64,000 bases of DNA from Oscheius tipulae (GCA_037178975.1 JASJZH010000003.1:4464001-4528000); one strand, 5' to 3'; positions 25,401 through 38,685 are shown, counted from the stretch's first letter. The notes: generated by a model from the letters alone, not told the origin. A program made the numbers and translations.

Positions 25401-26835
25401 GAATGCGTCAAAGGGTTGGGTTCGTAAACATTTTTCCCTTTTCAGTCTCGAACACCCCTATTTCTCGAAAACTTACCTCTGCGAACAGTTGCGCAGCTGG
25501 CGATTGGGCAACAGCCACGGCCCCTGGTACCATGTTCGGGGTGGACGGTTTTGGGGATGGAGAATGCGACGAAGGCATTTGTTGACTAATCTCCTCCATC
25601 TGTAAAGAATCCTTTACTGTCAGCCCCCTTGGATCTCATTTTTCTAAACCTGAATTGCCTTCATCTCTGAGACTCATTGGCGCCGTCCAATTTTTTTTTT
25701 GCCCTCTACGTCCTCCGACTGTCCTTTAACATTACTTCTTCACCTATCCCGATGGCGCAATTTCGGTGTGCCATGGCCCAGAATGTATACACAGACTGTT
25801 CAAACATACTGTACTGTGGTAAAATTACCTTGAAAGGACCAATCTGGCCGAGTAGACTCTTGCTGATCATCTCCAACAGATTCCCGGCCATTCCAACATC
25901 CACATCATCTTCCTTGTCATTCGAACCACTGGAGACCTAAAACCGCATATTCTTAATACCACCTACACACTTTTAACGGAATTGATACTGCTTTTTTCCT
26001 CGCGGAAACGAGCTAAACCAGCTCATCCGAAGCTCATGCCAAAGATTTTAACAGAAACCTACTATGGATCCGTTACTGCTTCGGGCTGATGAGGGTGCTG
26101 CGGGAGACTGACCCTCTTGTGGAGCTTCTCCGGTCAGAGGTTGGGTTGTGTCGGCCGGAGGCGATTGGGATGTGTCGAGCTAAAATGGTTTTGTTAGAAG
26201 AAGTAATACAAGATGCGACGGTCACAGTCTATTGTCATTCCACTATTCTAGGCATAAACACTCTGATACGACAGTTTAATTTAAGCGTTGCGTTCAGTCG
26301 TTCTGTTTAAACTGAGTAAGAGAAATCATTGGTAGCATTAGACTGGCCAAGAAGAATGTCTGTTGTATTAGGATGAGACGTCTCTCTCCCCAACGCGCTT
26401 AAACTGTGGTCAGCGTATTTGCTGAGATTGCAAAACATAGATGTTTGAGTTCCAGCCAGATCTTTCAACACTTTGTAAAACTATTTTGAATTCCATCCCT
26501 CAATGTTTACCCGCTCGTGGTTTCACAGGCAGGTAAGGGCACTGAGAGAGGTGATTCAAAGGTCGTTTATGGCCCATCGATGTGGATGATCATTATAGCT
26601 TTTCTATAGGCAATGAGATTTCACCTCACATTGATTGTTTTTTTTTTCTGGGAAACCTCGGGTAACAGAACTGTATGAGATACAGAATAACAACTATTAT
26701 GGTTAGCGGCCAACAGGCCTACTCAAAAAAGAACATCTCCTCTCGCGTTTTTTGAAAACCAAAAAGCCCCAAACTGACCGATACATCGATGCGGAACTTC
26801 TTTTCGGGCGGACCTTCGGCAACAAGCGAGCTCAT
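22483..26835 (-). CDS. Domesticated hAT transposase with BED zinc finger
   Basis: A minus-strand multi-exon gene starts MSSLVAEGPPEKKFRID (ATG at 26835) and ends FLPKTY-stop (22485-22483). After an acidic/Ser-Pro N-terminus comes a BED finger near 25100-25330 (TPVWKYF, C-x4-C, HLKKHPDEY). Then follow hAT-like segments: SPLWKELFEVAQPKFSFPDD, CLTVEGVRV where active hATs have T-x-D-G-W, and a C-terminal dimerisation region (LLFWQQASNTYPQLSDLATE, then ELLCIPQS, and LSHLDKPDRLERDLLF). The catalytic first Asp is replaced by Glu in an altered context and the SER motif of the hATC domain is lost, so it should not transpose. The gene is cut by about a dozen introns and has no inverted repeats at its ends, which marks it as a host gene. 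It is probably a DNA-binding regulator, comparable to ZBED proteins. Exon borders are only partly worked out. Confidence 0.75.
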
Positions 26836-27132
26836 TGTTGGATGCTGTGAATGGACGACCTTATTGACTGTCAATATCGAGCATCAAACTGAAAAAAGCA
26901 ATTAGTGATTAGAAGTTGGAAAGAAGAGAGAAAAGATACGTCTCGTTCGGGTATTTACCCCCCGTGTGTGGCCAACTGTTAGCTCAGGAGGAGTCATGCA
27001 CAAACCCATATACGTGGATAGCGATACAGCGCGAGACTGCCATACAGGTCATGTAACTCGTGTGAGAGAGAGGCCCTATTGATAGCAACTGCCAGCTTCA
27101 GGAGGGATCATACACTCAGTCTGATTACTACA

Positions 27133-27168
27133 GTAATCCCCTGATCTCGTGAGATGTGAGGGGATTAC
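27133..27168. repeat. Short hairpin
   Basis: GTAATCCCCT (27133-27142) is perfectly complementary to AGGGGATTAC (27159-27168). The 16-nt spacer itself contains ATCTC-GT-GAGAT, so the stem can extend inward by five more pairs. Function unknown. Confidence 0.6.
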
Positions 27169-29270
27169 CGTTAGATAAGAAGGACCTCGAGTCTAGGTTT
27201 CAACACAGAGATTTTTGCTTTCCGCCTGCAGTTGTTTGTTATTCTAGCATTCTTCCCTTGTAAACAGTCTTTTTAGACAAAAAAGCAAGAAGGATGGAAC
27301 TGGAACCGGGAGAGATTACCGGGTAGCCGAGGGCTGAGATGAATAGAGTAGATATGTATTTCGGGTTACGCGGGCTTGTTGACTGGTAAGACAACTGGAA
27401 GTAGCTATGAGATAGTCATCTCAGTGGGTTATGTGTCCAGACAACTATAGATTGTACTGTAACCCGAGAGGAGCCAGAATTGACTGCGATTAGGACGCGG
27501 GTGTGGAAGGCGGAGTCGAAGAGAGAGTGTATTTATTAGGTAGAGGAAGAATATCAATGAGACGGTCATCGCGTCTAATAAAAAAGTTATGTGAGAACTA
27601 CCCATTGTTGTTCTTAGCTTTTCAACATACACGAGAGCTCATCGGGTTCAGACCTATCTGATGAAATCTTTCGAGAGAAATGAGAAGGGATAAATAGGAC
27701 TGCCAATCCGGAATTCAAAAGATATCTGTAAGTGAGAGGATTTTTAATATGGAAGAGAGCCCCACGAGGATGTTTTATACAAATGAATGGATACCATGGG
27801 ACACTCTGAGTGACTGTTCTCTCTGAGCCAAAGCCTATCTCGCAGACTGCAACTCCTCCCTCACGTCTAAAGTGAAAGATTGATCTGATCCAAGAAAGTT
27901 ATTAGATCTCAGTTTTGAAACAGATCGATGGGTTTTCGAGGTGAGAGGCAATAACTTCGGACCCGAAATATTGTGGGGCTGGGAACTTCTCGTGACAGGT
28001 ATAGAGTAGCTCTCTTCGAAAAGCAATCAATAGAATCCCCTTCGTACTGTCTGATCAGTTTATGACCGCCCTTGATAGCCCATCTAGCAATGTCTAGCAT
28101 TCGTTCACGCTAATTTTGACAGCCACGTTGTTTTACTTATCCTGAATCCTACTCGAGTGTAGAAACTCGAGGCTGATCTAGATCGACTTCTAATGATCCG
28201 TCTTTACTCGTTCTAAGCCAAAAGAGGTTGCAAGACTGACGTCTCGTTATCAAAGATCCAACCAAATGGAATTGGGCACTTTCTCATAGCTTAGCCGAAG
28301 GTGTGGGCGCGTGAAATCAACATGAGTGAGGCTCTTCTCTTCTGCCTTAAATCTGTTGCATTCCATTAGTATAAGTGAAGACTGATATCACAGCTTATCC
28401 TCGCAAAATAAAGCAGCGTGAGGGGTTAGAGTGTTTGGCCCTCAAGACCTAAGGACTCTTTTCAAAACTACGGTAGGTCTGGTGGAAAAAGAAGAGCCTA
28501 TCTGGCAATCTGCAACAGGAGCATGCGTATTTACATGGTGTCTCGAGGGAAGACTCATCGGTTATGATCGAGTGCGCTAGTTGAGGCGACGGACTGATGG
28601 ACAAGGTAGAACAAGGGAACAGGCGGAAGTGGACACATTTACCCACTACTCGAATATATTAGCGCCCGCTCTGATCAGAGTATCAAACTGCCGGCTATCG
28701 ATCGAGACGGAGACTGTGCTCATATCCGGCAAATTGAAAGTCGACCAGTCAACTAATGGGTTTCCAGTCGCGGAAATGCAAATTACCGGTGGGAGAGTCA
28801 CCGCCACGAAATGACCGTATCTGTTCGCTTTCTAATGAGTGACAGAACACTTTTGAGAGTTCATATCATCACACTTTGCCTGCTCGAAGTCGAAAATAGA
28901 TTTAACTAAGAGAAGTGTATGCCTCTTTTTTCTAAATAGTGTTCAAATATGATAATGTCATGTCTTGTACAGGACAGAGGAAAATCAAACGCAAATAGGA
29001 TATAGTTTGAGGCGATAGCAAGGCTTGCTTGAAAAACGAGATAAACAAAGGTAGTAAGCTGCTCCATCTCCACCAGTAAGCCTAGATTTTCTGGTTTAAC
29101 CCGAAATCCTCCCCTCCTGGAACAAAAACAGATGTGCGGAAAACCCGGAAGGATAATAGCCGAATATGAGATGCCACATCATAATCTGAAAGCTGTGGGC
29201 ACAGGAGTTCTATAAATTGAATGCGATAAGGGTGGCAGAAGTCCCAAAAGAATATGATTCATCATTTCTC

Positions 29271-29420
29271 TACTACTAAAGCGCAATGGTGCCCGTCCGT
29301 CTGTCTGTCCGTCACCACAAAACAAAAGTGAACAACTTATTCTGTCCGTGTTATTCAGAAAAAATTGTTGTCAATATTGCGTGGCAAGTCAACTTTGAAT
29401 GCGCTCTAGAACTCGGCTTA
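29271..29420 (+). repeat. Dispersed repeat family, 5' portion
   Basis: This starts TCTCTACTACTAAAGCGCAATGG with a CCGTCCGTCTGTCTGTCC run and continues GTGGCAAGTCAA then GCGCTCTAGAACT, parallel to the interior of the 1213-1634 copy. The 3' half is not recognisable. Confidence 0.65.
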
Positions 29421-32400
29421 TGTCGCAGTGAAGCCATTAGAAGCCTTTTGTTACTACGAAGCGAGACAGCCGCCAATGCAAACTGTAGGCAAAAGGACAG
29501 ATTGTGCCAAAACTAATGTGGTCACAGAACCCGCCTGTCTGCCTACCCAACATATAAACTACGGGTCAAATTGTTTATAGAATCTGGAAGCTTCTGCTTC
29601 TGTTTACCGAGAACTCGGTCTGCTGCCAGCCATCTGGCCCGTCCCCGACTACTTGTCTGACCTCATAATCACGGTCCAAAGGGTACGGTAAAAAGTCGGA
29701 CGGACAAGAACTTTTGATTGGAGGCCGATCTGTTCCAAGTACAAGACTGGAATGTACGTAGTGTTGCGGCCCATCAAATCAGACTAAATCCCGGAGTTGG
29801 GCTGAATTAGTTTGTTCAGAACGTCAAAAGCTTGAGCCCGAGGAATTAGGCGGAATTGTCGTGTCTACAGAAATAGAATAGACGACGAGAGTCAGATACG
29901 AGTGGACTCGAGAACTGGTATAACTTACAGCACTTGAGAGGCGTCTTCAATCGGATCGGGATCAAGAGAGCCAGACGGTAAATACTCGTGTACAGTAACC
30001 TACTTTCGGGAGACACGCGCGAAAAGGAACACACAGTTTGTGAACTCTCTTCCGGATCATCTCGTCCCATGGCTTCCTACTCATTATCAGGATTACGGTA
30101 ATTCGAAAAAAAGGGTCGCGGGTAACTCACTGAATCTGCGGACGACGGATAATCGCCGCCTCACCGGCCAATTCAAGCTCTGCCGCAGGCTACGGTAGCT
30201 TACTTATACTGCTTCCGGGGCCAGATTTGGTGATTTGGAGCAGACAGACACGAGTTAATCCGTTTTATAGAGGTTTTTCTCGAGAGGAAAGATTTCTGGT
30301 CCTCCCAATGGTACAAGTTTCTAGGGAAAATAGATCTCTCAAAATAGCTTTCAAAGGAAGAAGTGAGAACAAGTTGGCAAAAGAGCCAGAAGGACGGGTA
30401 ATGAGATTACGAATCAGAAGGCACATTAGGCGCCGGAAACGCGAAAGAGGTTGAGAGAGTCTCTTCTCGCGATGTAAACCAAAGCTGCCAGCCGGGGGTA
30501 AAACTCGGCGACGACAAAGTGCGGACAATGACAATAGCATAATTAATGAGTGAGGAGGCATGAGAGGAGCGCGGCTCTAGAGTGGCAGCTAGCCGACTGG
30601 TATAGCCACCTAAGGCAGAGAGATACCCGCAGACACAACACAGCTAACAGACCCGGTTCTACCGATACAGCCAACTGTCCGAGAGTCAGGAACCTGTGTC
30701 CAAAGAGTCATTCCTACTACGAGGTCACTCTTAGCTACCCGGGTGGCACATTTCCGGCTGGCCAAGTGGCTTACTTGATGTACTTCCGTCCTAAACAGAG
30801 AGACATAAAACTCTTCCCCTTTGTCAAAAGAGAGAGAGAGATACCCCATGGCTAATCCAGTTGGCAGCACTAAACGCTTCCACGAAAACAGTCGTCGAAA
30901 CCGGGCACTGTGAAGGCATTACTGACGGAGAGACAGAACAACAAGAAGATGGGTGGAAGCCTCACCTAGCAGAGATTAAAATGACTCAGAGTAAAAAAAA
31001 GCACACATGTTCTTCGACTCGCCTGGCAGACTCGATTATAAAACCACAGCTCGATGCTAATGCGTTCCAAAAGGAAAAGGATATGGGTTCAAATAGCAAA
31101 ACCTTCCCGTCTTGGGCCCTAATTATAAATCTCGGTGGTCCGTCTGCGCGAAAGAACGCTCTTTGCGTCTAAATAGCAAAAATATAGTCCCTTTGGGATT
31201 CCTTCAAGCAAACCTTTTTTGAGGATTGGGGTGAGAAAAGTCAGGTGAAACCCGTTGGAAAGGGACGCGCAACAAAAGCCCAGCCGATTGTATAGTGCGG
31301 TAAACCGTGGCCTTCTCTTCGGAGGACAGTGCACGAATGACCGAGGAAAACGGAAATAACTCACTTGCAACCGATGAGAATGTAGAGAACCTGAAAACAG
31401 TTTTTGAGCGACGGTAAGTGTAAGGGAGATCTGAGTAACTGGCACGTAGGGCCGCCAAAAAATGAATACTTTTTCCGATAAGAGAGAGTCGAGGAAGGAT
31501 ACCGTAAAGCGGAGACACCTAGACAGGGCAGTCATTTTTCTAAGGAGATAAGAGAGACGGAGAAAATCAGCTGGGTATTGATTAAGGAAAAGAAAGACAT
31601 CCATTAGGTAATGTGTCGGAATCGGGCGTCGTTTTTGAATACCTATGATGGATAATGGCTATCCTCTTGGGGCTATAGACCAAAACTGGGAGGCAGTCAG
31701 GAGAGAGGCTATATTGGCCGTGCACAGGGCAGCACAATACCTTCAATGGAAATGGCCATATGAGTATTTCGATTTCGAATATGTACACCCGATAGGATAC
31801 AGCTGGCCCCTTTAAACGACTACTGTACGATTGAGGATGTTGTGCAAGTTATGTGCTTGAGCTGACCATACTGTGGAAAACAGAGTTTGGATTTAATTCA
31901 TGTGTGCGATAGGAGTTCAGAACTTAAGAGTCTCCCGAATAGAAAGAGAGTTCGGCGTTGACACTAGCACCGAAGACTTGTGAAGAGTCTATCGGACGTC
32001 TAGGTAATGACAGTTGGACGAGTCGAAATGTTATCAGCCGGGCGGCTGTGACTGAATCATAGAGCACAGGTACGGTAGAACAAAGGTATGAACAAGTTCC
32101 TTTCAATTGGTAAATGACAGAAAGAACTTAGGTAAACAAAGGGTCAATTGCCACCCTCAGCATCTAGAAGAGAGCGGAGCGTCTTCACATTCACACCCCA
32201 TAAAACACGCGAACGGGTCATTGGTTTCTCGAAGAAGAGAGCTTCGATGGCACAAAAACGGGGACGGTAGGAGGGAAACCTTAATAAAGGCGGGTGCTTT
32301 GGGTCTGTTGTTCTTTGCCGGCAGCCTACGCGGCCGACGGAGAGGTGACGAACAAGTCACAACATGGAGGAGCCACAAGGAGGAGCCATAGTACGAACCT

Positions 32401-33659
32401 GTCACCACGCTCTTTGCCAAAGAACTGTTAGTCTGTGTGAGACTTTTAACAAGTAGTAGTAATACATAGCAATACGTATAAATATAAACATCTCGATCAA
32501 GACAACATCTTGTCAGAAATTAGCCAAAGTAGAAATACAGTTACTTAACATGAAAAACACGAAGAAGACAAAAAGAGGAGTTTGTGCCAGAGACAGGTTA
32601 CGGTAGTGTCATGGGGATTTACCGACACAATAGGTTGCGCGCCAAGTGGGTCCGGGGATTAGTCCTCTCGGCGGTAAACTGGCCGACTCGGAAGTTGACT
32701 GGAACAGTTTGAATACTGTACCACTCACTTGTTGCTTTTGGGGCTTTTGTGGGTCATTCGACCTAGAGGCGGTACTCTTTTCGGTCAGTTTGGGGGCATA
32801 GAATTGACCGCCTTTTGTGCAGAGGCGGCAATGATGAGTAATAGAAGCTTGTATGACTACTTCTAACCCACGGCTGGTCAGTCAGAGCGGTCATCGTCGA
32901 GTTTTTAGTGGCTGTCCCGGTGATTGCGGCCGAGTGCGCGCTGCCGCTTTTTTGATGCAGCCGACTGATATTCAATTACAAATCGGACACCTAGACCCGG
33001 GTCAGTCGAGGATAACCCTTCGAGGATCTGTTGTTCGGGCACCAAACGAGAGGATTCACTTGTGGGCATGAAATGGAGTACTAAACTCTTGGAAGGAATG
33101 ACTGGAAAAGAGTTGGAAAAAGACAGGTAAGCGATTAGAAAGAGTGTCCTTGCAAATGCTCATTGCGCATGTATTGAGGGTAACCCCTCTTTTCGGATTA
33201 GACAGTCGCCGTCGGCCGGTAAACGATTCGAGAACCTCCGGCCTCTTGCACTTTTCCTGCTGTCCATTGGAAGGGGTATCAGCCACGTGCCGTCTGGGTC
33301 CGAAAATGATAGGGCTCCAGATAGCACAGGCTGCCAAGAGGACAACACAACCTGAGCAATAACAAGGAGGTATCTTTTTTTCAGAGCAGATCACTTGTAA
33401 ACATGGACTGTTTCGAAAGAGGAAACCTGGAGTAAGATTTAGTGTTCGGCGAGTAAAGTACACACTTGAACATGGCGTAGTTTCGATATAAATCAAGCTG
33501 GGATCTGTTTAAGAACACGACCAGATAGGTTCTAGTGACCGCTTACGAAAAAGGAACTGTACAGGAAAAGAACTCTATTTTAATAAGCCATTACAAGCTT
33601 GCTCTTTTTCCAGTGTTTAGTCCTAAGGTAACACAAGATATCTAGTTCAAATGTAGTTC

Positions 33660-33841
33660 TAAATGCCCAAAAGTCTCTGTGTATGCGTCTGTATGAAACG
33701 CTAATTGCCAATTTGTCACGCATACTTTGTGACACAAAATTCAAGTGTAGCGGGTCAGTTTGGCAGATGCGTCTCTGGGAGAATATTGCTCTGGTAGCTC
33801 GACTGAAACGTCATCTACCTATCACAATCCCCAACGGGGCA
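33660..33841 (+). repeat. Dispersed repeat family, 3' portion
   Basis: This piece begins near AAATGCCCAAAAGTCT and includes ACTTTGTGACA, GCAGATGCGTCTCTGGGAG, GGTAGCTCGACTG, CATCTACCT and the terminal CCCCAACGGG. These match the last 180 bp of the 1213-1634 and 4659-4955 copies. Confidence 0.7.
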
Positions 33842-34492
33842 TCAGCCAAAATTGTTTAGAGTAAAATCTAAGCCACGTAAGTACTGGATTTTAGAGCAAG
33901 ATTATTCAAAGAAACTAAAATGGCGGGAACGGTACGAAAGGGAACGGTACAGATAATGTGGAAGAAGAACGCGAGTTGTGGAAGGGAAAGGGCAGAAGGA
34001 GTGCATTCGATACCAGTGATAACCGACCTGGCCAATATGCAGAAGATAAGGCAAGAAACAAGTAGGGGATCTGTCAATGGGTCAATGTCTGCTTTGGTAT
34101 TCATCGTCGAGGCGTAAACTGTTGGTAAGAACAGAACAATTATGGTGAGGAACGAACGGGTGAAGTGTTTGAGGTCAATTAGCCATCGAGAAAAAAGATA
34201 ACTGGAGGAAGTCGGTTTTGAGTAAATGGCAAAAATTCGAGTTTTTGACGATAACTTACAGAGGACCCATTTTTCTAGTGAAGCGAAGCTTCGAACAAAT
34301 AAAAACTTGCATAAGCTAAATACTTCATTAAAACAGACTAACTCTTCCTTCCAGAAAATACCAAAGAACAACTTTTTTTTATCTGGTGGCATTTTTCAGG
34401 TCGAGTTGTGCCACCAGCTTCTACTGATTGTGACACAACACGCCAAAAAGCAGTTCTTTATGTCAACATCTGGGCGAAACAACCGCGCCGTA

Positions 34493-34565
34493 GCCCGCGT
34501 GGCCTAATGGATAAGGCGTCTGACTTCTAATCAGAAGATTGTCGGTTCGATCCCGGCCGTGGGCT
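34493..34565 (+). tRNA. tRNA-Arg (anticodon TCT)
   Basis: A complete 73-nt cloverleaf without intron. The 7-bp acceptor stem GCCCGCG pairs with CGTGGGC (one G-T). The anticodon arm is TCTGA-CTTCTAA-TCAGA, placing TCT as the anticodon, which reads AGA/AGG codons. The T arm is GTCGG-TTCGATC-CCGGC. Both internal pol III promoter boxes (TGGCCTAATGG and GGTTCGATCC) are intact. A T run follows directly. Confidence 0.97.
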
Positions 34566-34569
34566 GTTA

Positions 34570-34575
34570 TTTTTT
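34570..34575 (+). terminator. Pol III terminator of tRNA-Arg(TCT)
   Basis: A run of six T residues begins 5 nt after the discriminator base of the tRNA, the normal pol III stop signal. Confidence 0.8.
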
Positions 34576-34736
34576 ATTTTTGTTGCTTTGAAATTTAACA
34601 TTTTCGGACACAAAAAATAACTTTTGGCGGCTACAACTTTTTAAATAAAATACCTAAATCAGTTCCCAGAAAGAACTTGAAAGTAAGCAAATACAATCTC
34701 ACATCATAGATCCGTAAGGAATAGAGAAATTCTTTC

Positions 34737-34870
34737 AATCACTCTATTACTAAAGCGCAATGGTGTTCTTCCGTGCATCACCACGAGCAAAAAGCTGGCA
34801 AGCCATGGCATGTCAAGAGTTAGTTGACGAGTCACCTTTGGGGGAAACCTGGGGACTTAGGCTATTGGAG
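34737..34870 (+). repeat. Dispersed repeat family, 5' portion
   Basis: This begins CTCTATTACTAAAGCGCAATGG, then CACCACGAGCAAAAAGCTGGC, TTAGTTGACGAGTCA and GGGGGAAACCTGGGG, closely matching the start of the 4659-4955 copy. It lies 170 bp downstream of the tRNA-Arg gene. Confidence 0.65.
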
Positions 34871-35937
34871 AAGTGGAAAAGACACCCGTTGTCAATGATA
34901 AGTCGACTAAGAAACGGCGAAGCCATCGTTGACGGCTGGCGTCTGATAAAAGTAGCATGCAGAGAAAAGCAAACGCGTGAAAATGTTTTGAGACAATGGG
35001 TAATGACTGCGACATCCAAATTAGGGGGGAAAGTACGTCTGCTTGTCAGTATTTTTCGAAAACCGTGTCTCTGACTCCCAACCCAACAATTACCCACAGG
35101 TAGTTCTGTTTTTTTTGTTGTCATGTTTGCTTGTTAGTACAAATGGTCAAAATGAGTGGGGGTGAGGATGAGTGCGTTAAGAGAGACTGGCGACAACCGC
35201 CCCGAAGCCGACCACTCATAACACTTATCCGAAAGAAGAGAACAACTATCACGAGCCAACAAGTGTCCGAGACATGACCGAGAGTGGATTAGGAGGCTAT
35301 TGCCAGCTGGAGGGGGTTTACGGTCAGATGAGCCATCAGAAGCCTTGGGGTAATAACTGAAACCCTAGATGGCGACGAGTTGAGGTGCAGAAGGGCTTCC
35401 TGCAGATGGCTGGATAAGCCAACTGACTACTTTTGGGGAGAGAGGTTCGAGAGGAGAACTCATAGGTCAAATGCTGACATTTTGTACAGTTCGCCTCGTG
35501 TTGGCGCAAAAGAAAAGTGGCAGCAGATGCTGAGGCAGAGGACATCTGGAACTGGGAAAAAGAGGAGTTCTGCCAAGGGATCAGTTCCAGGGGTCAGGAG
35601 AGGTTGTTTTTTGAGAGACTGATCTTGGTTGCGAAGAGGCTGGTAGGGACTAGAAAGAGAGTGCGCAATGTGTTCGTAATCAGGCTGTCCGTCGAGGGTC
35701 GGTTGGCCTCCGACACAGCTCTCAGTGTCGGTTTAAAATGAAAGTACCCAAGAGCCGAGTGGTCAGTTCAGAGCAGGTGTAATCTGGCTGCCGAACCCGT
35801 TTTCCTCTCCGCTTTTTTTGCTCAATGTTTGTGGCTTCACAGCTATGAATCGTTATACAAAAACATAATCATTGAATAATGCGAATATATTGTAAATATT
35901 TCTGGCTTCCAACTCGCAGCAATGAACTATAAACAGC

Positions 35938-35959
35938 GAGATTCTTTATAAAGAATCTC
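35938..35959. repeat. Perfect 22-bp palindrome
   Basis: GAGATTCTTTA is followed directly by its exact reverse complement TAAAGAATCTC, with no spacer. It could be a dimeric protein-binding site or a chance or transposon-derived palindrome; nothing nearby decides. Confidence 0.6.
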
Positions 35960-38412
35960 ACTCTCAAAGGCTTCGTTTTATGGGCTTAATGACTATAAAT
36001 TTAGGGACTGGCTTCAACGAGGGATTCTTCTATACGTCAACCTCGACAACGGGGCTTCCAAGACTTGAAATAGAAAACACGAAACTTTAATCATCGAGTT
36101 ACGGGGAACCTACAGGACCTCGATCAGCTGGCCTTGGACTGGCTAGAAAGAACAGCTCACTGAGTTTGGATATTTGAATGAGCTAAAAGCAAAAAGAAAC
36201 TGCTAGAGAGACTGCTGAAAAGGCGTCCAGGGGGCGTACTTGGGTTATTCACACCAGGTTTCTAGGCACCGCTAGCCTCGCGACGAACATTAGTCAAGCT
36301 GGTGTGGTCAACCTCAGAAATGAAGTCAAGTGGAGTAGGAGGCGGTTCTCCCACTTACCGTATACCCTCACATTATTTACTGCTTTCTTGCCCCAGGATG
36401 AGTTGCGTGCTCGACTTTAATGGCCCGATGAAACCCAATACGGTGAGCCTTAGAGATTCCGAAACTGAAACCCAAGCTCGGGATTCAGTTAAAGTGACTG
36501 CGGTTCCGGAGGAGATTCCTCGGAAGGTACACTCAAGTGTCTTCTTTGAAAATAAGGGATAAGTACTGTAGGAACCTGTGAGAGACAAGTAGAAGATCAG
36601 CTGGCAGTGGACAGCTGTCAGGAGTCAAGATGGTGTGAGTAAGAGATCTCGAACACGCGAATGAGATGTGAGACGGGGTAAACAGAGAACCACGCGAGTA
36701 TTAATGGAGTGTACCGTAATCTTGGCTTTCTCTTATCATTCGTAGAATTGACCTGTCGATCAGTTATTGTATGATTGGCAAGTCTGTCGAGTTTGTTTAC
36801 TCCTTCTGGCTAATGGATTCCTGGTGATTATCCTTATTGGCTGTTTTCTTGTCTCACCCCAGAAGTCGGGACTAATCTTCAACCATTTGTACCAGTGAGT
36901 TTTTGCAGAGAATATGAGCAAAAAATTCTGGGGACCATTCGGAAAGCTGGCTCAAAACAAAAGACACGGATAAATGTAGTGACGTATTTGATGTAAGGCT
37001 TATCGTCTTTACAGAATCTTTGTGGAACTTTCGGATCTTCTCGGGAAGAGCGAAAGTGGGAACTTCGCCTATCTTTAGTCCTGCATTCTCTTATTGTTAG
37101 TAAGTAAGGGAACTTCAGAAGAGAACAATATTGTAATGAACAAAAGACTGTCCAGTCTGAGAATGTCCCAATTTGATGAGCTCTCAGATCGGATGAGAAG
37201 GCGATTAGTCCCCGAAGCTGCCGACTGGCGTAAGCGCAACTCTCCTGGCTCGAGACTAACCCACCCTCCCCTTTGTTTTTTTCGAGAATTTTCTTTGGAA
37301 AAGAAACTAATTTTGGATCTTTTTGCTCCGAAGTAATTAATCTCCCAGTACGGATCCGTGATGACAAACGGCAGTCAAGCACGCAGATCTGGAGCATCAT
37401 TGGCATTACTGCATTGCTGAGATGGTCGAACATGGCAAAGGAGGGAAACTCTTTATTTTGTTTTCAGTTAACCGAAATTCAGTGAACTGGTCGTCTGAAG
37501 GCTAGTCTCTCGTTTCTGATTCTCGCCAATTCTGAAAGACAGTAAGGAATCCTGTCCAAACTCACCCTCCAATCTCGTCGGCTGTTTTGTCGTTCCAACT
37601 CCTCTGACCACGAACACTCTGCCAGTATCCGAGACCACTATTTCCGGTCTGAGCAAGAAAATAATCTGGAAAAGCAATGAAAAGTTTACGTGGAGGATGG
37701 ATCATGATTTCTAACGATGGGATGGGGAGCTTCAGCTGCGAGACGAGCTCTCTGTTCTACAAGTTTAGCCTCCCATATTGAGAGCGCTAATATTGGAGAG
37801 AAGAGGACGAACAGCAGCCAGATTCTCATCGGAGTGACCAAGAAACCGGCGGTTTTATTGAGACTGTAAAACACACCGGATACTGGCGACACTGGCCAGG
37901 GGGCTTTGTGAAAAAGAAGACATTCTAGTGAATTGCAACTAAGTTTTCCGGGCTCTTGGGTCCTAAAAGGAGCACATGTTCCGCGACTGTGCTTGAATGA
38001 AGACTGTGATTGACTGGGGACGAACAAAGTTTTTCAAGATATGTCCCTATACAGTATAGTCTTAACACAGATTATGTAGCAGCTGTTTTTCTTGTCAAAC
38101 CTTATTATTAGAGACTCTCTACAGCAAAACAATGACAACCCTCTAAAATTGGGCCGTTATTGGGGTAAGCAACCCCGCAGTCGGTGGATCTTTCACAAGG
38201 GCTAACTCGTTTTTATCCGGGCGACTACGAAAAATAACTACTGCGACGAAATCTTTTGTTAGGATCTTGTTTTTGGTTCGAACAAAGTCGGGTTATTCCC
38301 GTTCATTTTGCCGGAAGTCGCGCAAGCATTTTTATCAACACAAATATTCTCTCTCGCTCTGCGCTTCCTCTGTACATAGGTCTCTTCGCCTTCACCTCGG
38401 CGTTTTTCTGTC

Positions 38413-38685
38413 GGACCGGCACTGCCCGGCCACCGGTGAAATTTGGATCCAGTCTTCAAAACTACTCCTTTGACTCTTTCCTTTTCCAATAGTTTTGTTT
38501 CACCAGGATATCAATCGTTTAGTTTAAAGCATCTAGTTGATTATTGCTAAAGCCCACTAAAAGAATAGTCACTTGAAGAGGCTTCGAACTCCGACGAAAG
38601 GTTTAAAGACATTTCACACGCGTTTGTTTTTTCACAGCGCAAAGAATGGTAAAGACTTCTAAACTGGACCGGCACTGCCCGGCCA
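38413..38685 (+). repeat. 20-bp exact direct repeat, two copies
   Basis: The 20-mer beginning GGACCGGCAC and ending TGCCCGGCCA occurs exactly at 38413-38432 and 38666-38685, while the sequence around the two copies differs. Each copy contains short inverted CCGG/CCGG ends. The role is unknown. Confidence 0.55.

Larger units (their letters stand above)
26836..34492. other. Gene-poor region, first part
   Basis: No coding gene is supported over more than 7 kb, in contrast to the dense flanks. Open frames are short, lack domains and show no splice-joined continuity. It contains a small GTAATCCCCT hairpin (27133-27168), degenerate copies of the dispersed repeat (29271-29420, 33660-33841), and otherwise unique-looking sequence. 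Distal regulatory DNA or decayed transposons are both possible. Confidence 0.5.

Noticed and set aside
31119-31604. 161-codon minus-strand open frame in the gene desert
   Set aside because: No recognisable domain, no supporting splice pattern, and composition like surrounding non-coding DNA.
33868-34392. 174-codon minus-strand open frame
   Set aside because: Hydrophobic but without a known family, and it sits between repeat fragments; I cannot support it as a gene.
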